Shown here one piece after another: positions 1 through 6,679 of a stretch of 47,879 bases of DNA. Made by a program: the position numbers and the translations under genes. Positions within the stretch are counted from its first letter, which is position 1. The number at the start of each line of letters is the position of its first letter. A model generated the notes under the pieces. The model saw only the letters and a program-made list of their open reading frames with translations, was not told where the DNA came from and did no database searches. Source of the stretch: Fusobacterium sp. (lineage in GTDB: Bacteria > Fusobacteriota > Fusobacteriia > Fusobacteriales > Fusobacteriaceae); the NCBI RefSeq assembly GCF_032477075.1, contig NZ_JAWDXO010000022.1, forward strand, positions 1-47,879, in the 5' to 3' direction.

Positions 1-182
1 TTTGTGATACTCTTTTTTAGGATAGAAATTTTCTAAAAGCACTTTTTATACCTTTTCAACTTTTCAGAGCTAGTTTTCATTTTAAATTAACAGATTCTAA
101 AAATTAATAAGTTTTTCTAGCTAAAATTTGACTTTTATTAATAACAAATATATAATTTTTATAAAAACAGGAGTTAAAATTG

Positions 183-839
183 ATGATAAAAGAATATGAT
201 AACATAAAAATTGAGGCACTTGATATTTTATTAAATGAAAAAACAACTTTACAAAAATTTTATAATTTAATCCCAATAAAAACTACAATAATAAATTCAT
301 TACATTCTATAAATATTTATGATAAATATGAGTTTTTGAATGCTGATAAAGATGAAATTTTCAAACTTCTAAATGTTGATATACAAACTTTTTATAATCT
401 ATACATGTTTTTTCATACATATAATTTTATTGATAGAAAATTATCTGATCTAAAACATATTGATTCACCATTCATTCAAAACTTAAAAAATGATAATATT
501 AAAAATTCTAGTGAGTATTTTAAAACAATCAAAGAATTAGGCCTCCTATCTTTTCAGAAGAAATACAACATTTCTCTTGAAATTATTAAAAAAATTTGGT
601 GTTTATGTGATTTAATGCGTTTACCTGGAGTAAAAATTACTCGTTCTGAATTATATTTTGATTGTGGATATACCTCTGTAAAAGCATTTTCTTATGAATC
701 TCCTGAAAATATGCTCATAACGATTAAAAATTATATTAATAAAAATATCAGTAATAAAGCTAAAATTACCCCCTTACCAAAGGAAATATCTACTCAAATT
801 GCAATTGCAAAAAGTATCCCTCATTTAATTTTAGATTAA
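183..839 (+). CDS. Helix-hairpin-helix-like protein (DUF4332-like)
   Basis: A 218-residue cytoplasmic protein with no signal peptide or membrane segment. Around residues 140-190 there is a pattern of the form LCDLMRLPGV, then a Leu/Tyr-rich helix, then CGYTSVKAF and SPENML. This resembles the tandem helix-hairpin-helix fold of DUF4332 proteins, which is related to DNA-binding HhH domains. A similar but weaker pattern lies around residues 38-75 (SLHSINIYDKYEFL, then DEIFKLLNVD), so two HhH-like units are likely. An AGGAG at 169-173 fits the ATG at 183 (9-nt spacing); a TTG at 180 directly before it is an alternative start. The gene stands alone and is followed by a hairpin terminator. The function is unknown; nucleic-acid or protein binding is inferred from the fold only. 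Confidence 0.7.
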   Translation: MIKEYDNIKIEALDILLNEKTTLQKFYNLIPIKTTIINSLHSINIYDKYEFLNADKDEIFKLLNVDIQTFYNLYMFFHTYNFIDRKLSDLKHIDSPFIQNLKNDNIKNSSEYFKTIKELGLLSFQKKYNISLEIIKKIWCLCDLMRLPGVKITRSELYFDCGYTSVKAFSYESPENMLITIKNYINKNISNKAKITPLPKEISTQIAIAKSIPHLILD

Positions 840-901
840 ACGAATATATTCTAATTTCACTAGCTTTGAAAAGAAAATATAGTGGTACTCCTACTAAATA
901 A

Positions 902-937
902 AAAGGAGTTTCCACTTTACAAACTCCTTTCTCTTTT
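902..937. terminator. Rho-independent terminator (bidirectional)
   Basis: The 10-bp stem AAAGGAGTTT / AAACTCCTTT at 902-911 and 921-930 has a 9-nt loop and a pyrimidine-rich tail on the plus strand. It closes the gene ending at 839. On the minus strand it could also end the decayed gene at 945-1142. Confidence 0.7.
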
Positions 938-944
938 AATTATG

Positions 945-1142
945 TTACATTCCTAAAGTTTTTATTTTTAGTTCATCATTTGAAGCATAATAATCTACTT
1001 CAAATACATGACACTTTAATTTATAACTATTTTTTCAAACTCTTTTCTCTATCTGTTCATCAGCAAGCCCCATCTCTAGTCTAAATCTTCAACAAGTATT
1101 AATTTATCTTTCACATATGTTTCCCCATTTTGATTTTATTAT
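945..1142 (-). pseudogene. Decayed coding remnant
   Basis: The minus strand reads as coding sequence broken by frameshifts and stops. One frame gives NGETYVKDKLILVEDLD and then a stop; the next gives EMGLADEQIEKR; another gives FEKIVIN; the last gives KCHVFEVDYYASNDELKIK followed by TLGM and a normal stop at 945-947. The pieces join in order over about 60 residues, which suggests a single gene that lost its reading frame at three or more places. I do not recognise the family. It lies downstream of the rexB-like gene and its terminator. Confidence 0.45.
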
Positions 1143-1164
1143 GAACTAACCTTCAGTTTTAGGT

Positions 1165-1197
1165 GATAAAAAAGAGAAACATTTTATTGATTCTCTC
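1165..1197 (-). terminator. Terminator of the rexAB-like cassette
   Basis: On the minus strand AGAGAA (1196-1191) pairs with TTCTCT (1178-1173) and is followed by a run of U residues (1172-1165). It lies about 35 nt after the stop of the rexB-like gene. Confidence 0.6.
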
Positions 1198-1229
1198 AAA
1201 ATTTTTGATCTATTATTCTTAGGATAGAA

Positions 1230-1802
1230 CTATTTACTATTTCTTTTAAAATTTCCTTCTATTTTTTCTAAAAGCTCATAAATTTTAATTTTAAATTCCT
1301 TATTTTCTTTATCTTCTTTTGTATCTTCATCTATTTTTTCAGCTAAAGAATTTAGATTTGCTTTGAAAATTAAAGATAATAAATAAATAAATTTAGCAAA
1401 TGTTATTAATGTAGTGATACTTAAACAGAGTAGCACATCATAATAATAATTAAACCAACTATTTTCAATAAAAGTTATAATTAATATAGATAATAATGCT
1501 TCTATTATTCCAAACATGATTATATTTATTAATCTCGAATCTAATTTTTTTTCTAAAATTTTTTTAGTTATCCCAATCATAGATGTTCCAAGTATTGTTA
1601 TAACAGCTATATACACAGCAATAACTATTGAAAAAAACTCTGTTATACTAGAAAGCCTATCATTAGTAAAATATTGAGTTAAAATTAGTCCATCTTTAAA
1701 TGCTATATTTAAAATAAACACTAAAATAAAGACTATAACTTCTAATTTTAAATCTATAATTATTAATTTAGTTCTCTCATATATCTTTTTTATTATATTC
1801 AA
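1230..1802 (-). CDS. Four-helix membrane protein, RexB-like
   Basis: A 190-residue integral membrane protein with four hydrophobic helices (about residues 20-38, 58-80, 92-112 and 124-146), a basic loop after helix 2 and a charged cytoplasmic tail (about 150-190). The layout of helix 1, long loop, helix 2, short basic turn (KKILEKKLDS) and two more helices resembles lambda RexB, which is an ion channel that depolarises the cell in RexAB abortive infection. The charged tail of about 40 residues is extra relative to RexB as I remember it. The gene starts 11 nt after the rexA-like gene, in the same order as in lambda. The assignment is inferred from topology, gene order and partner, since RexB sequence similarity is weak by eye. 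A generic small membrane protein remains possible. Confidence 0.55.
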   Translation of the reverse strand: MNIIKKIYERTKLIIIDLKLEVIVFILVFILNIAFKDGLILTQYFTNDRLSSITEFFSIVIAVYIAVITILGTSMIGITKKILEKKLDSRLINIIMFGIIEALLSILIITFIENSWFNYYYDVLLCLSITTLITFAKFIYLLSLIFKANLNSLAEKIDEDTKEDKENKEFKIKIYELLEKIEGNFKRNSK

Positions 1803-1813
1803 AAATATCCCTC

Positions 1814-2806
1814 CTATTCTCTTTGAATAGATCTTTTTTCCTCAATAAGTATATAATCCAATTGATTTATTTGAAAAGAATTATCAAAGTATTGTTTACA
1901 AGCCACTCTATATTCTTTTCTGCTTTCATTTATTGCAAGCTGAAAATTATTTTGTAAATATTCTGAAGAAAGATTGCTACTTACAATTGGAAATTGATAT
2001 GTTAACAGACTTGTCGCATTTTTCAATTTTGTTTTATCTATTCTTTCTTCCATACCATTTTTATATGTCACTGAAATTTCCTTTACAAATTCTCCATTCA
2101 AATTTATTTGCTGTAAAAGGGCTAAAATACTTTCTAAATCTAATGTTCCATCTTTCCCTGAATGACCAACACCTAAATTTAATGTTAACGTTTTACTTGC
2201 TCCAATATCCCTTGCTGCTATAGCTAATTGTTTTATTTTTTGTATTAAGCTTTCATCAGCATTACTTTCAAGTTCTTCTATATAGAAATTATTAAGTGAT
2301 CTTCCTAAATCTAAATTTAAATTTACTGAACGTACATAACTAGCATTTCTTACTTCTTGTAAACCTTTATTTATAGTAATGGGATTTATTTTTATTTCAA
2401 TAGGTATACCTCTTGGAAGAAATGAATTGAAATATTCTTCAACTAAAAAAGCTTTAGGACCACTTATATTAGTTGTAAAAATCATAACTCTTTCTGTTGC
2501 ATCATATGTTAAAGTATTGATATCATATATTTCTCTTGGAATTTCCTCTAATCTTCTTTCTTCATTCAACCAATGAGGTTTATTTTTAGATTTTATTTTT
2601 CCAATTGGAATAACAACTTTATTGCCAGTATTATCATATCTGAAATCAAAACATCTTACTATTTCATCTCTAACTTCTTTAATTATAAATTCTTCATTTA
2701 TATTTAATAATTTCTCTAATTTTCTAAAAAATTCAATAATAGAATAATTAGTAGGTCTATTTTGTGATTCAAAAGCTATTGTATAAAAATTTACTGAATT
2801 GGCCAT
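1814..2806 (-). CDS. RexA-like cytoplasmic protein (possibly DUF6731)
   Basis: A 330-residue soluble protein without signal or membrane segments. The N-terminal part is a mixed alpha/beta domain. The middle contains NISGPKAFLVEEYF, PRGIPIEIKINPI and YVRSVNLNLDL, which match in order the lambda RexA stretch with a GP turn, a helix, a basic-acidic strand and a beta strand. The C-terminal half has a helix-rich linker (about 175-200) and further strands (TLTLNLGVG, KEISVTY). RexA is the DNA-binding sensor that triggers the RexB channel during phage infection. I believe the family overlaps DUF6731, but this is from memory. A strong ribosome site (AAGGAGGGG) precedes the ATG at 2806. The gene and its membrane partner share a promoter (2840-2868) and a terminator (1165-1197), forming an isolated cassette. 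An unrelated two-gene membrane stress system is the main alternative. Confidence 0.55.
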   Translation of the reverse strand: MANSVNFYTIAFESQNRPTNYSIIEFFRKLEKLLNINEEFIIKEVRDEIVRCFDFRYDNTGNKVVIPIGKIKSKNKPHWLNEERRLEEIPREIYDINTLTYDATERVMIFTTNISGPKAFLVEEYFNSFLPRGIPIEIKINPITINKGLQEVRNASYVRSVNLNLDLGRSLNNFYIEELESNADESLIQKIKQLAIAARDIGASKTLTLNLGVGHSGKDGTLDLESILALLQQINLNGEFVKEISVTYKNGMEERIDKTKLKNATSLLTYQFPIVSSNLSSEYLQNNFQLAINESRKEYRVACKQYFDNSFQINQLDYILIEEKRSIQRE

Positions 2807-2839
2807 TTCCCCTCCTTAATTTATTATTATAGTATTTTT

Positions 2840-2868
2840 ATTATATCAATAAAGAAAAAATAAAACAA
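2840..2868 (-). promoter_or_regulatory. Likely promoter of the rexAB-like cassette
   Basis: On the minus strand a perfect TATAAT (2845-2840) lies 17 bp downstream of TTGTTT (2868-2863), just ahead of the ribosome site of the gene at 2806. The -10 box is perfect and the -35 box is weak. Confidence 0.5.
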
Positions 2869-2874
2869 ATTTAA

Positions 2875-2903
2875 AAAAATCAGCTTTTAAAACTGACTTT
2901 TTT
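2875..2903. terminator. Bidirectional hairpin upstream of the rexAB-like cassette
   Basis: A short stem around ATCAG / CTGAC with flanking A-run and T-run makes a plausible terminator on either strand. On the minus strand it would stop transcription arriving from the YbjQ-like region and so insulate the cassette. Confidence 0.5.
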
Positions 2904-3079
2904 ACTACAATTTTTAAGAGAAAATTTTATAAAACTTAAATTCATCTCAATAATTACTCTTTATATTTTATATAATATCACATGTTAGAGATTATATTAT
3001 TTATTCTAGTTAACTAGTTATTTCAATTTCTATATACACAGCTTTTAGAGATACAAAATCTGATCAGTATTATAACTTT

Positions 3080-3215
3080 CTATATTGACTTTCTTATTTT
3101 AACTTTTTCTCTGCCAGACTCCTTTTTAAATTCACTATATAGCTTTTCAAAATTTTTATTTAAAAATAATTCTATTTCTTTTTTAATATTTTTTTATTTA
3201 TTTTAATTCTTTAAT
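3080..3215 (-). pseudogene. Short coding remnant after the YbjQ-like gene
   Basis: A frame overlapping the 3' end of the YbjQ-like gene reads RIKINKKNIKKEIELF, LNKNFEKLYSEF and KKESGREKVKIRKSI, then a stop at 3080-3082. It has no start codon or ribosome site of its own. It could be the lost C-terminal end of a neighbouring gene, or chance in AT-rich DNA. Confidence 0.25.
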
Positions 3216-3546
3216 TTTGCCTACACTTACAGTAGTTCCTGTAGCAGAAACAAGCACCATACTTTTTCTATTCCCAGATATTTCTGAATAATTTACCCTC
3301 AAGGCTAACACTACATTTGCTCCAAGCAATTCTGCTTCTGCTTCCACTTTTTTCATTAAAACAGTTTTAGCATTTTTTAAGGTCTCTTGATTAAATAGGT
3401 GATTCCCCACCTACTTTATGAGCTGTGAAAAAACCTTCAATTAAATTATTAATTCCAAAAACTACTGCCTCAGAAATAAAGCCTTTATACTCTTTGATCT
3501 CATATTCCTTCATTCCTACAAGATTTTCAGCTGTCATTAATATCAT
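3198..3546 (-). pseudogene. YbjQ/UPF0145-family protein, frameshifted
   Basis: The N-terminal part starts at an ATG at 3546 behind a GGGAG ribosome site and reads MILMTAENLVGMKEYEI, EYKGFISEAVVFGINN and FFTAHKVGGES before a stop. The rest is in the next frame, including LGANVVLALRVNYSEI and SMVLVSATGTTVSV, the hallmark C-terminal strands of the YbjQ family (small oligomeric proteins of uncertain, possibly metal-binding, role). The two frames join at a run of four C on the plus strand (3405-3408); removing one base restores a continuous protein of about 115 residues with the family's usual length and order. The cause could be a recent mutation, a slippage-prone switch or a sequencing error. 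A TATAAT box on the minus strand (3575-3570) lies just upstream. Confidence 0.8.
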
Positions 3547-3600
3547 TTTCAATCTCCCTTTTTTATTTTATTATAACATAAAATAAAAATTGTAAAAATT

Positions 3601-4065
3601 TTACTTCTCAAAATATTGTATGATATCTCCATTTTTATCATAGTAAACTTCTTTTACTACATCTTTATCACTATCTGTAGTTTCTCTACGTAGTTCTCCG
3701 CTTGGATAGTATAATTTTTCTATTCCTTCTTTTACCCCATTTTTATATGGTATTTCCATCTCTAAATTGCCATTTGGATAATATAATTTTTTTATTCCAT
3801 CTTTTATTCCATTTTTATATGGTATTTCTCTTCTAAGTTTTCCTCCTTTATAATAAATTACTTCTTTTCTATCTTTTTCTTCTATTATGTGAAGTTTATC
3901 TTCTTCATATTTTCCTATAAAAGTTCCAGTATATGCTTTTTCTTCTCCTATAACATAAACTATTCCTTCTCTCTTTTCTCGTTTTGATATATCCTCTATT
4001 CTTTCTTCACTGTGACTTATTAATATAAATAAAAACATAACTAATACTAATATAACTTTTTTCAT
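3601..4065 (-). CDS. Secreted MORN-repeat protein (YwqK-like)
   Basis: A 154-residue protein with an N-terminal hydrophobic signal (about residues 1-19). Its body carries MORN-type repeats: YYKGGKLRREIPYKNGI, then KLYYPNGNLEMEIPYKNGV, then KLYYPSGELRRE. Such repeats form an open beta sheet. Databases often label these proteins YwqK-family antitoxins, but no toxin partner is visible here. Fusobacteria typically carry many of these small exported MORN proteins. It is a close paralogue of the gene at 4142-4597, sharing the signal peptide, the first 50 residues in outline and an identical ribosome-site region. The 76-nt gap suggests co-transcription. The function is unknown; envelope or contact-related roles are guesses. 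Confidence 0.75.
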   Translation of the reverse strand: MKKVILVLVMFLFILISHSEERIEDISKREKREGIVYVIGEEKAYTGTFIGKYEEDKLHIIEEKDRKEVIYYKGGKLRREIPYKNGIKDGIKKLYYPNGNLEMEIPYKNGVKEGIEKLYYPSGELRRETTDSDKDVVKEVYYDKNGDIIQYFEK

Positions 4066-4141
4066 AAATCAATCCTCCAAATACATAGAATAACTATTTT
4101 TCTTTTAATTCAAGAATTTCTTTTCTAAATTTGTATCACTA

Positions 4142-4597
4142 TTATTTATGATATGTTGTTTCTATTTTTTTGCCATCTTCCCAAATGATCTCATGGGATA
4201 ATTTTCCATCTTCAGTATAATACTTAGAAATACCCTCTAATTTATCATTTAAGAATATTTGCTCTTTTTTTAATTTCCCATTTTCATAGTAAACTTTATA
4301 AGGTCCTTCTTTTACTCCATTATTATAAGTACTTATTACAGCTAATTGACCAGTTTTATAATAATCTTTTAATTCTCCATGAAAAAGTCCATCTTTATAT
4401 CTTATTTCCTCTTTTATATTTCCATTTTCATATTTTTTAATAAATATCCCAGTATATATCCATGTATAATCATCTTTACCTATTATATAAACTTTTTCTT
4501 CTTCTTTTTCTATTTTTGAATTATTTTCTGTTATTTTCTTTGCATAAGTTGTTAATACTAATAAAAACATAACTAATATTAATATAATCTTTTTCAT
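4142..4597 (-). CDS. Secreted MORN-repeat protein (YwqK-like), paralogue
   Basis: A 151-residue protein with a signal peptide (about 1-19) and four MORN-like units: KYENGNIKEEIRYKDGL, YYKTGQLAVISTYNNGV, YYENGKLKKEQIFLNDK and YYTEDGKLSHEIIWEDG. It is the upstream member of a tandem duplication with the gene at 3601-4065. The upstream DNA contains TATAAT on the minus strand (4634-4629) within a block, TTTTATTATAACATAAAATA on the plus strand, that is also found upstream of the YbjQ-like gene (about 3566-3585). The two units may therefore share promoter-region ancestry. No toxin partner is adjacent. Confidence 0.75.
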   Translation of the reverse strand: MKKIILILVMFLLVLTTYAKKITENNSKIEKEEEKVYIIGKDDYTWIYTGIFIKKYENGNIKEEIRYKDGLFHGELKDYYKTGQLAVISTYNNGVKEGPYKVYYENGKLKKEQIFLNDKLEGISKYYTEDGKLSHEIIWEDGKKIETTYHK

Positions 4598-4732
4598 AAA
4601 TCAATCCTCCACTGATATTATTGCTTTTATTATAACATAAAATAGCTACTATGAAAGTTATTACTTTTCAAATTATTTACTTGTCAATATACTAGTTATT
4701 TTTAATTAAGATTCTTTTTTATACTCTATGAA

Positions 4733-4945
4733 TTATGGTAATTTATTTTTAAAATTACTTGTTATATTCCCTTGATGAATCTTAGTTTTTATTTCAATTT
4801 CATTTTTTTTAAGCTTTTATTTTTCTTTACATCTATTTTTAGATAATCCAAAAAAGTCTACAAGATGTTATTTCCAGCGTAACAACCCTTTTCATTATCC
4901 AAACTATCACTTTCAATTGAAAGGAAGTTTTTTTGTATTATAAGT
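4733..4945 (-). pseudogene. Decayed coding remnant
   Basis: One minus-strand frame reads FLSIESDSLDNEKGCY, AGNNIL, a stop (4860-4858), then TFLDYLKIDVKKNKSL, KKNEIEIKTKIHQGN and ITSNFKNKLP, ending at a normal stop (4735-4733). Weaker coding-like sequence continues upstream to about 5010. The amino-acid composition looks like real protein broken by one nonsense change and a probable frameshift. The family is not recognised. Confidence 0.4.
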
Positions 4946-5163
4946 TCTTTTGATAACTATATTTCTTTAAAATCTCTTTCTGTATATTCTTTCTTTTAAA
5001 GATTATTGCCTATTAATTTTCTTATTTTTATTTTGTAACTATCTACCATAACTAAGTTAATAGACTTTGCTATGGTAACCAGATGTAAAATAAAAACTTA
5101 TATTTTATTTTTTGTCTTGATAGAGACTTTTCGTTTTTAAATAGCCTAAAATATTAATATTTC

Positions 5164-5191
5164 TTGACATACGTTTTATTTATGATATAAT
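5164..5191 (+). promoter_or_regulatory. Strong sigma-70-type promoter
   Basis: A perfect TTGACA (5164-5169) and a perfect TATAAT (5186-5191) are 16 bp apart. No gene starts within 700 bp downstream on this strand; the unit ends in a terminator at about 5270, so the promoter drives a short RNA. Confidence 0.75.
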
Positions 5192-5197
5192 AAGTTG

Positions 5198-5270
5198 TAT
5201 ACAAAATACATTCTTGGGGAAGAAATGTGTGGAGAGAGATTTTTTTTATAAAATTCTCTCTCATTTTTTT
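5198..5270 (+). ncRNA. Candidate small RNA, about 70 nt
   Basis: A short unit lies between a consensus promoter and an intrinsic terminator. Three structures follow one another: the palindrome TTGTATACAA (5194-5203, at the expected start), a hairpin ACATTCTT-GGGG-AAGAAATGT (5208-5230), and a terminator stem with GAGAGAG (5232-5238) pairing CTCTCTC (5256-5262) before a T run. It also contains a nine-codon reading frame (5225-5251, MCGERFFL then stop) whose codons enter the terminator stem, so a leader peptide is an alternative. The neighbourhood is otherwise decayed genes, which makes this intact unit stand out. I do not recognise it as a known RNA family. Confidence 0.55.
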
Positions 5271-5407
5271 ATTTAAGCTTTTCTATTTACTTATAATCCT
5301 TATTTAGGAGTTTTTCATTTTACTTATAGGGTAAATAGATGTGAATATGAAGGTCTATGTCGTATATTTTCCCATATCTGCTATAATCCCTTTAATATTT
5401 TTAACCC

Positions 5408-5745
5408 TTAATACCTTTCATCAATGAGAAAATTCTTTATAATAGACTGCATAAAGACTCTAACAGTACCTAAAGAATAGGAATCTCTTTTAGTACAAAA
5501 TTCATCTTCAAAAATTTCTCCCATCTCTGTAGATGTATACTATATTAAGTCTCTATACTCTTTACAAAAAATCCAAGTCAATTTTATTTGATCTAGTGAT
5601 AATCTGATCTATCTCACTTGTTTGAAATTTTAAAATAATATTATACATTTCTTTTGAAAAATTATTAAAGGGAACATGTAAACTTATTTTTCCATTTTTT
5701 TCCATTTTCTTCAATTAATTCTAAATTTATAATTTTCTCTTTCAT
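5408..5745 (-). pseudogene. Decayed gene with frameshifts and a stop
   Basis: An ATG at 5745 opens MKEKIINLELIEENGKK. The frame then shifts at an A-rich tract (about 5690-5710) and continues as ISLHVPFNNFSKEMYNIIL, KFQTSEIDQIITRSNKIDL. After another break near 5565 it runs KEYRDLI, a stop, TSTEMGEIFEDEFCTK, RDSYSLGTVRVFMQS and IIKNFLIDERY, with a stop at 5410-5408. The order is colinear, so this is one gene of roughly 110-130 residues that has lost its frame. The family is not recognised. Confidence 0.5.
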
Positions 5746-5962
5746 GTATATTAAATTAAAAATATAATATTCCTTATATCCAACTTTTTTAATAATATTT
5801 ACACTAATTATCTGATAAAATTTTATAAGCTTTTATATACCTATGGTTTTTTAACAAACCCTGAAAAACACTAAGTTTTCTAATTTCTATTTAAATTTTA
5901 AAAGAACCATGGTATAATCAAAAATTATGGAATATAGTTTATTTTTATAAGTGAGGGAAAAA

Positions 5963-6613
5963 ATGAATTTGAATATGATCAAAAAGTATGCTCTTTGGAT
6001 TTTTTCAATTTTAGTAAATGCTTTTGGGAATTTTTTATTAATCAAGGGAGATATTGGAAGTGGCCCTTGGGTTGCTGCAAGTATAGGAATGTCAAAAATT
6101 TTTCTTCTTCAAATAGGTATATGCACCATTATTCTCAATTTTTTAGTTTTTATACCAATTATCTTCATCAGTAAAAAATTTGAAGTTTTCAAACTTGCTG
6201 GTTCTTTTTTTGTAGCATATATCTTTGGAAAATTTCTTGATTTCTTTTTGAATATATTTTCATGGGTACATCCTGAACATATTATCTCCAAAATACTTTT
6301 CTTTATAATTGGAAATCTTATACTCAGCTGCGGAATCTCTATCTATCTTAGATTAAATATAGCTATGAATCCTTTTGATCAGTTTTTAAAAACTGTTAAT
6401 GATTATTTGATCCCAGATATGAAAAAAGCAAATTATGTGTATCTAGGTGTTCCTTTTATTATAGCTCTCCTTTTTGGAATATATAATAGATCTCTTCAAG
6501 GTATTGGAATAGGTACATTAATTATGCTTTTTTTTAATGGAAGTTTTATAAAATTATTCAATAAAAAAGTATCTATACCTGATAATATTTTGACTCCAAG
6601 AAAATATATCTAA
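5963..6613 (+). CDS. YczE-like integral membrane protein
   Basis: A 216-residue polytopic protein with five to six hydrophobic segments (about residues 8-25, 40-65, 70-90, 105-125, 155-172 and 175-195). The N-terminal pattern GNFLLIKGDIGSGPWVA and the later NIAMNPFDQFLK resemble the YczE/YitT-like group, where G-x-G-PWD-type and NPxD-type turns are conserved. The transported substrate of this group is not known. The ATG at 5963 is preferred because GAGGG (5953-5957) is a ribosome site for it; a GTG at 5951 would bury that site. A TATAAT box at 5913-5918 is a likely promoter element. The gene is followed by galE with its own promoter. Confidence 0.7.
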   Translation: MNLNMIKKYALWIFSILVNAFGNFLLIKGDIGSGPWVAASIGMSKIFLLQIGICTIILNFLVFIPIIFISKKFEVFKLAGSFFVAYIFGKFLDFFLNIFSWVHPEHIISKILFFIIGNLILSCGISIYLRLNIAMNPFDQFLKTVNDYLIPDMKKANYVYLGVPFIIALLFGIYNRSLQGIGIGTLIMLFFNGSFIKLFNKKVSIPDNILTPRKYI

Positions 6614-6621
6614 ATTTATCA

Positions 6622-6650
6622 TTCAAACTTGCTTTTTTTAATGTTATAAT
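6622..6650 (+). promoter_or_regulatory. Probable galE promoter
   Basis: TTCAAA (6622-6627) and a perfect TATAAT (6645-6650) are separated by 17 bp, 30 bp ahead of the galE start codon, which has an AGGAGG ribosome site. Confidence 0.5.
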
Positions 6651-6679
6651 ATGTTGATACTACTTTTTAGGAGGTCTTT

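Noticed and set aside
1933..2576. Plus-strand ORFs inside the rexA-like gene
   Set aside because: Antisense shadows without ribosome sites.
4065..4142. In-frame coding-like run (YKFRKEILELKEK) after three stops behind the MORN gene at 4142
   Set aside because: Three stops in a row and only 13 residues; chance in AT-rich DNA or an old C-terminus, not strong enough for a feature.
3601..4597. Toxin-antitoxin module suggested by the YwqK label
   Set aside because: Both proteins have signal peptides and no toxin gene is adjacent, so an antitoxin role is unlikely.
5044..5076. Imperfect inverted repeat (ACCATA / TATGGT with inner AAG / CTT)
   Set aside because: Two mismatches, no T run and no adjacent gene start; it could be an operator but nothing supports that.
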